This document shows positions 60,466 through 64,000 of a stretch of DNA of 64,000 nt, piece after piece; the stretch's first letter is position 1; each line of letters opens with the position of its first letter. The position numbers and the translations under genes are program-made. The notes below the pieces were generated by a model. It saw only the letters and a list, made by a program, of their open reading frames with translations, did not search any database and was not told the DNA's origin. The DNA is from Acidisarcina polymorpha (GTDB taxonomy: Bacteria > Acidobacteriota > Terriglobia > Terriglobales > Acidobacteriaceae): assembly GCF_003330725.1 (NCBI RefSeq), contig NZ_CP030840.1:3100001-3164000 (forward strand). The letters run 5' to 3'.

Positions 60466-61815
60466 CTATTTAAGAAAAACAGACTCCACACTCACAACAT
60501 TCGAAACGCCATAGCCTGCTTTGACGTGAAGTAGTATCTGCATGTTCTTCTGATTCCAGTCAGGTGGCAATCCCTTGACTGCATTTGCAATCTGCGAAGC
60601 GCTGTTCAAGAATTCGCCCGCAGCTTGAGTTCCTTCCGGCCCGATGCCTGCGGCGGCGATGACAATGACGCCGGATTCCGGTCGAACCAGTCGGGAAACG
60701 ATTGCATAGTCATCGACGGAAGTCCCCTTCTCGTTCCGAGACCACGAGAGTTGTGGATTGGCGCGGTCTTTTATCTGGTTTCCTCCAATGAACTCAAATC
60801 GAAGCTGATTCGTTAGTTCAAGCGTCAGGTAATTGTTGAAGGCGCCAATCAGGATGACAGGGGCATGCCGAAGGTCCCCCGGGGAAATGTCGTGTCCCCA
60901 ACGCACATCAAACGGTTTTCCGTGATGGTTCAGGAACGTGACGACTTCAGCTGCCGCCGCAAAATCATTAACCATGACACGATCGTTAGCGTGCACAAGG
61001 TCCTTGGCGTCGATCTTGGTACCGGGCGGAAGATCAACAAAAAACTCCCGGCCTTGCTGATCCACGTGATGCGAATCTAGGTAGGAATCAAGATACTCGT
61101 TGGAGAGGGAATAAACGGCGTCTGTTCCAAAGTAGATGAGTGCCGGCTCTGAACTCTTCAGAACCGGTTGCCAAAACGTATCCGCTGCGCTCCCTTGCAT
61201 TCGATGCGCCAATCCTGCCACGGTAAGCGCTACTAGGCAGAGGGCAGCCGCAATCGCAATGACATGTTTGCGAGAGAGACCCTCAGGCTCCAGCGTCAAC
61301 CCGATTTGCTGCATAGCCGAAGCCGAGGCGGACTGCTGACCGTGAGATGGCGCGCCATCAGAAGCGCTTGCTGGCGGCAGGATGTCCATGGCCTCGTCTG
61401 CCCGATCTACTGATTCGTGGCGCGAAGAAAACAAAAAACACGGATGGTACGAACCTGGGTGTAATTCGATCCTTACATGGTCCTCCATGCCGTCAGCGGC
61501 GTAGTACTGTGCCAACCGCTTTCTCAGGTCGGAGGCGCGAACACGCACAATTGGATCGTCGCCGGTGTTGTAGTCTGACTGCTTCCCAAAAACCTGAGCG
61601 CCGACAATCCGCTCCTTGAGCATTTCATCGTGGCCTTGAAGTGTTTGTTCGACCAAATATTGCAGGAGCCGCTGAGATTGTTTGCTCGTGCGAAAGATAG
61701 AACTGAGCAGAATGGAAGCTAGCGCCTGCTCAATCTGAAGGTGGCTCGGTCCTTGAGACGCAATCGGATGAGGCGACCGATCATCGAGAAGCTCAACTTG
61801 GCCCACTTCTTCCAC
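60466..61815 (-). CDS. Membrane-anchored winged-helix regulator, acidobacterial type
   Basis: 449 residues, GTG start at 61815 after TGAGGAA. The N-terminal part has ILLSSIFRTSKQSQRLLQYLVEQTLQG...LKERIVGAQVFGKQSDYNTGDDPIVRVRASDLRKRLAQYYA, the DNA-binding-like module shared by many acidobacterial signalling proteins. One membrane span (about 184-205, HVIAIAAALCLVALTVAGLA) leads to a periplasmic domain of about 240 residues with alternating strands (PALIYFGTDAVYSL, VILIGAFNNYLTLELT, GVIVIAAAGIGPEG). Plausibly a one-component transmembrane regulator of nearby genes; inference. Confidence 0.8.
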   Translation of the reverse strand: MEEVGQVELLDDRSPHPIASQGPSHLQIEQALASILLSSIFRTSKQSQRLLQYLVEQTLQGHDEMLKERIVGAQVFGKQSDYNTGDDPIVRVRASDLRKRLAQYYAADGMEDHVRIELHPGSYHPCFLFSSRHESVDRADEAMDILPPASASDGAPSHGQQSASASAMQQIGLTLEPEGLSRKHVIAIAAALCLVALTVAGLAHRMQGSAADTFWQPVLKSSEPALIYFGTDAVYSLSNEYLDSYLDSHHVDQQGREFFVDLPPGTKIDAKDLVHANDRVMVNDFAAAAEVVTFLNHHGKPFDVRWGHDISPGDLRHAPVILIGAFNNYLTLELTNQLRFEFIGGNQIKDRANPQLSWSRNEKGTSVDDYAIVSRLVRPESGVIVIAAAGIGPEGTQAAGEFLNSASQIANAVKGLPPDWNQKNMQILLHVKAGYGVSNVVSVESVFLK

Positions 61816-62411
61816 TTCAGTTCCTCAGACTTGTCTGCGTGACCGCCAGGTGAAGACAAGGTGCATTTACCTAGTGGTAAACCATATCTGCCAAGCATAG
61901 CTCCCTGCAAGAGTGGAAGTCACAGTCGAATTCTAGAATGGAGCGGGCCTAATAGCATTTCCTTTGCCTAGATGCCGTTTGGGCCCGTAGGGTTCCTGCT
62001 GCACGCACTGTTCCCAAACCATCCCCGGCATCTTGCCTAATGCCCGCCTTATACGTAACCCTTTTGGCCAGTGAGACTTACGCTGCCGGAGGATCTTGCG
62101 ATGGCTGCCTTGTTACCTCATACCACGCTCGATCTGGCTAGGCGTTGGGAGTTTGAAAAACACGGTAAAGCCACCCACCCCTTAACCGTAACGATACCGA
62201 ATCGCGCCTACACCATACCGCACCGTACCTTGTTTGTCGTTGGTGAGCACCTGTTTCCTTAGGGGGCAGTTCGGGAGGGCGACTCAGCGACGCCAAGATG
62301 CGGTTCGAGACAGATCCATCGAATTTGCTGCGGAAGCTCAAGCGAATCGACCTTCACCCTTTTTCAGAATCGACAGTCAATACACGCCTTACAAATTCTC
62401 AGGAGCGATCT
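61816..62411. other. Intergenic stretch before the TonB receptor gene
   Basis: A 63-codon plus-strand ORF at 62071-62262 has no recognised family. No LacI-type palindrome is present here, so the receptor is not obviously part of that regulon. The AGGAGCG site at 62401-62407 belongs to the receptor gene. Confidence 0.45.
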
Positions 62412-64000
62412 ATGACGCATCAAGTTTGCAACTTCAGTTTTCGGACGGCCTTGGCGGGAATACTTCTCATCGCGCTGATAGCTGTGGGGATCTCGGCACG
62501 AGCATTTGGCCAGGGCGATCCAACCACAGCGAGCCTCAGAGGAACGATCACGGATCCAAGCGGTGCTCGCATCAACCAGGCGACGATAGTTATCAGCAGT
62601 TCCGAGAAGAGCATCACCAGAACGATGCAGGCTGATTCGCAGGGTGGCTTTTCGTTCGGGCTGCTTCCGCCGTCCACATATTCGCTGAGCATAGAGGCGA
62701 AAGGCTTCAAGGGGTATAAGCAGACTGGCATCACGCTCGACGCAGGACAGGCGGCGACACAAGACGTGTCGCTGACCGTCGGCGGGCAGCAGGAACAGAT
62801 CGTGATTACCTCCGAAGCCCCCTTGTTGCAGACGTCCAACTCGAACATTTCTACCGATGTCGATGCGAAACAGATAGTAGAACTGCCCCTCAACCTGCGC
62901 AATATCATAGGTTTAACGACACTAAATTCCTCGGTCAACAACACCACTGAGAGTCAATCGCTCTTTGGCGGGAGCGCAGCCACGAACGGAAATGCTGACC
63001 AGGACATCTCGTTCTTGAACTTCTCAGGCGGGTTCTTTGGTACCTCGGCCTTCATGCTCGACGGCGTCTGGGATACGTCCGGCGACTGGGGCGCTTCGAT
63101 CTATGTGCCGTCTGTCGACGCAGTTCAGGAATTCAAGGTTCAGAACAATTCATTTACTGCTCAATATGGTTGGAGCACCGGCAACGTCGTCGATGTTGTG
63201 ACCAAGTCCGGAACGAGCCAGTTCCACGGGAGCGCATACGAGTTTTATCGCAACTCTGCCATGGACGCCAATTTGTGGTTCGCTAACCACAACGGTCAAC
63301 CGAAGCCCGACTTCGACCGTAACCAGTATGGCGTGTCCGCGGGTGGCCCGCTCTACCTTCCCAAAATCTATAAACAGACTAACAAGACCTTCATTTTTGG
63401 TCTCTATGAGCGGCTCAAGAGCGCCACGCCTTCTTTGTCAACTGACACGGTTCCACCTGCCGCATTCCTCGCCGGGGACCTCTCCGCTTTGCTGGGCGCT
63501 CAGGTCGGGGTTGACGGCCTCGGGCGTCCAATCCTCTCTGGCCAAATTTATGATCCCAACAGCGCGCGGCAGATCACGGCAGGAACGGTCGATCCAAAAA
63601 CCGGATTAGCCGCGACTCAGACTGGATATATCAGAGATCCAGTTCCCGGCAACAATGTTGCGGCGTATACCACATTCAATCCTTTGGCGGTGAAGATGCT
63701 CTCGTATTATCCAAAACCCACGGGAGCGGGACTCACTAACAACTACACCGCGTCTGCGAGCGACCCTTCCGCTTCTCGCGAGTATCTGATTCGCGTCGAT
63801 CATAATTTCACGGGCAACACACGGATATTTGGCCGTTACTCCTACAAGCAGGAGTACAAGACCGGAACCCCGGAGACGTGGGGAGCCGACAATCCGGCCG
63901 GTCCGGGTAATCTTCGCCCAAACAACCGCTACAACATCACCGCCGGCTTCAGTCACGTATTCACCCAGACCTTCAGCATGAACTCTGTCGCCGGGTTCGA
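62412..64000 (+). CDS. TonB-dependent receptor with carboxypeptidase-regulatory domain, Oar-like (3' end outside window)
   Basis: 529 codons are visible, open to the window end. ATG 62412 follows AGGAGCG. Signal peptide (TALAGILLIALIAVGISARAFGQ), then a CarboxypepD_reg-like domain (ASLRGTITDPSGARINQATIVISS, FSFGLLPPSTYSLSIEAKGF), a plug domain (VELPLNLRNIIGLTTLN, FMLDGVWDTSG, VQEFKVQNNSFTAQYGWSTGNVVDVVTKSGTSQFHGSAYEFYRN), and the start of the outer-membrane barrel (RIFGRYSYKQEYKTG). Large receptors of this class import glycan or other bulky nutrients. Likely follows the winged-helix regulator divergently in control. Confidence 0.92.
   Translation, partial: MTHQVCNFSFRTALAGILLIALIAVGISARAFGQGDPTTASLRGTITDPSGARINQATIVISSSEKSITRTMQADSQGGFSFGLLPPSTYSLSIEAKGFKGYKQTGITLDAGQAATQDVSLTVGGQQEQIVITSEAPLLQTSNSNISTDVDAKQIVELPLNLRNIIGLTTLNSSVNNTTESQSLFGGSAATNGNADQDISFLNFSGGFFGTSAFMLDGVWDTSGDWGASIYVPSVDAVQEFKVQNNSFTAQYGWSTGNVVDVVTKSGTSQFHGSAYEFYRNSAMDANLWFANHNGQPKPDFDRNQYGVSAGGPLYLPKIYKQTNKTFIFGLYERLKSATPSLSTDTVPPAAFLAGDLSALLGAQVGVDGLGRPILSGQIYDPNSARQITAGTVDPKTGLAATQTGYIRDPVPGNNVAAYTTFNPLAVKMLSYYPKPTGAGLTNNYTASASDPSASREYLIRVDHNFTGNTRIFGRYSYKQEYKTGTPETWGADNPAGPGNLRPNNRYNITAGFSHVFTQTFSMNSVAGF

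Noticed and set aside
61981-62290. Possible LacI site or small gene before the TonB receptor
   Set aside because: No AACGTT palindrome is present, and the 63-codon ORF there has no recognised features.

Overview
The window looks like a chromosomal segment of an acidobacterium (Terriglobales / Acidobacteriaceae type). The basis is family content, not a database search: many Tat-exported oxidoreductases and glycosidases, a carboxypeptidase-regulatory-domain TonB receptor of the Oar type, a winged-helix/TPR style regulator with one membrane span, PQQ-type beta-propellers, multihaem c cytochrome and a duplicated NIF3-like pair. The DNA is moderately GC-rich. No rRNA, tRNA or CRISPR array was recognised.

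Layout. 1-1.8 kb: end of an MCE/Mla-type lipid transport operon, with the MCE gene frameshifted. 1.8-5.4 kb: two tandem NIF3-like genes, a small basic protein and an epoxide-hydrolase-like enzyme. 5.9-13.8 kb: a six-gene minus-strand redox operon (cupin, Tat aldo/keto reductase, aldo/keto reductase, sorbosone-type dehydrogenase, cupin, SDR), then a NIPSNAP-domain gene and a divergent TetR regulator. Near-identical 23-bp operator-like sites lie before the operon and between NIPSNAP and tetR. 13.9-18.9 kb: a decayed TetR gene, a second TetR divergent from an aldo/keto reductase with two operator-like repeats between them, and an RsbQ-like hydrolase overlapping a PAS histidine kinase.

19.2-41.8 kb is a carbohydrate-degradation locus: GH43, a split GH2, two beta-propeller proteins, GH2, a serine hydrolase, GH92 and GH2 on the minus strand, then a divergent LacI regulator followed by a decayed hydroxypyruvate isomerase gene and a second GH92 on the plus strand. 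A GH59 galactosylceramidase-like gene lies at 54.5-56.5 kb. A palindrome, TGACAACGTTGTCA or a close variant, precedes four of these transcription units, including lacI itself. This suggests that one local LacI protein controls a dispersed glycan regulon.

41.8-49.1 kb is a decay and insertion zone: pyrophosphatase remnant, frameshifted membrane protein, a DesK-like kinase broken by an IS3 remnant, a group II intron, a complete IS110-family transposase gene, a complete IS3-family element with a canonical -1 frameshift site, and an IS110 fragment. 49.2-54.4 kb: AraC regulator with divergent SDR, TMEM175-like channel, small membrane protein, and a PAS-GAF protein. 57-64 kb: multihaem cytochrome (frameshifted), TPR protein, winged-helix membrane regulator and the start of a TonB-dependent receptor.

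Four otherwise well-preserved genes each carry one single-base frame break (near 1126, 23275, 42486 and 58222). Either this genome is shedding genes or the sequence has residual indel errors.
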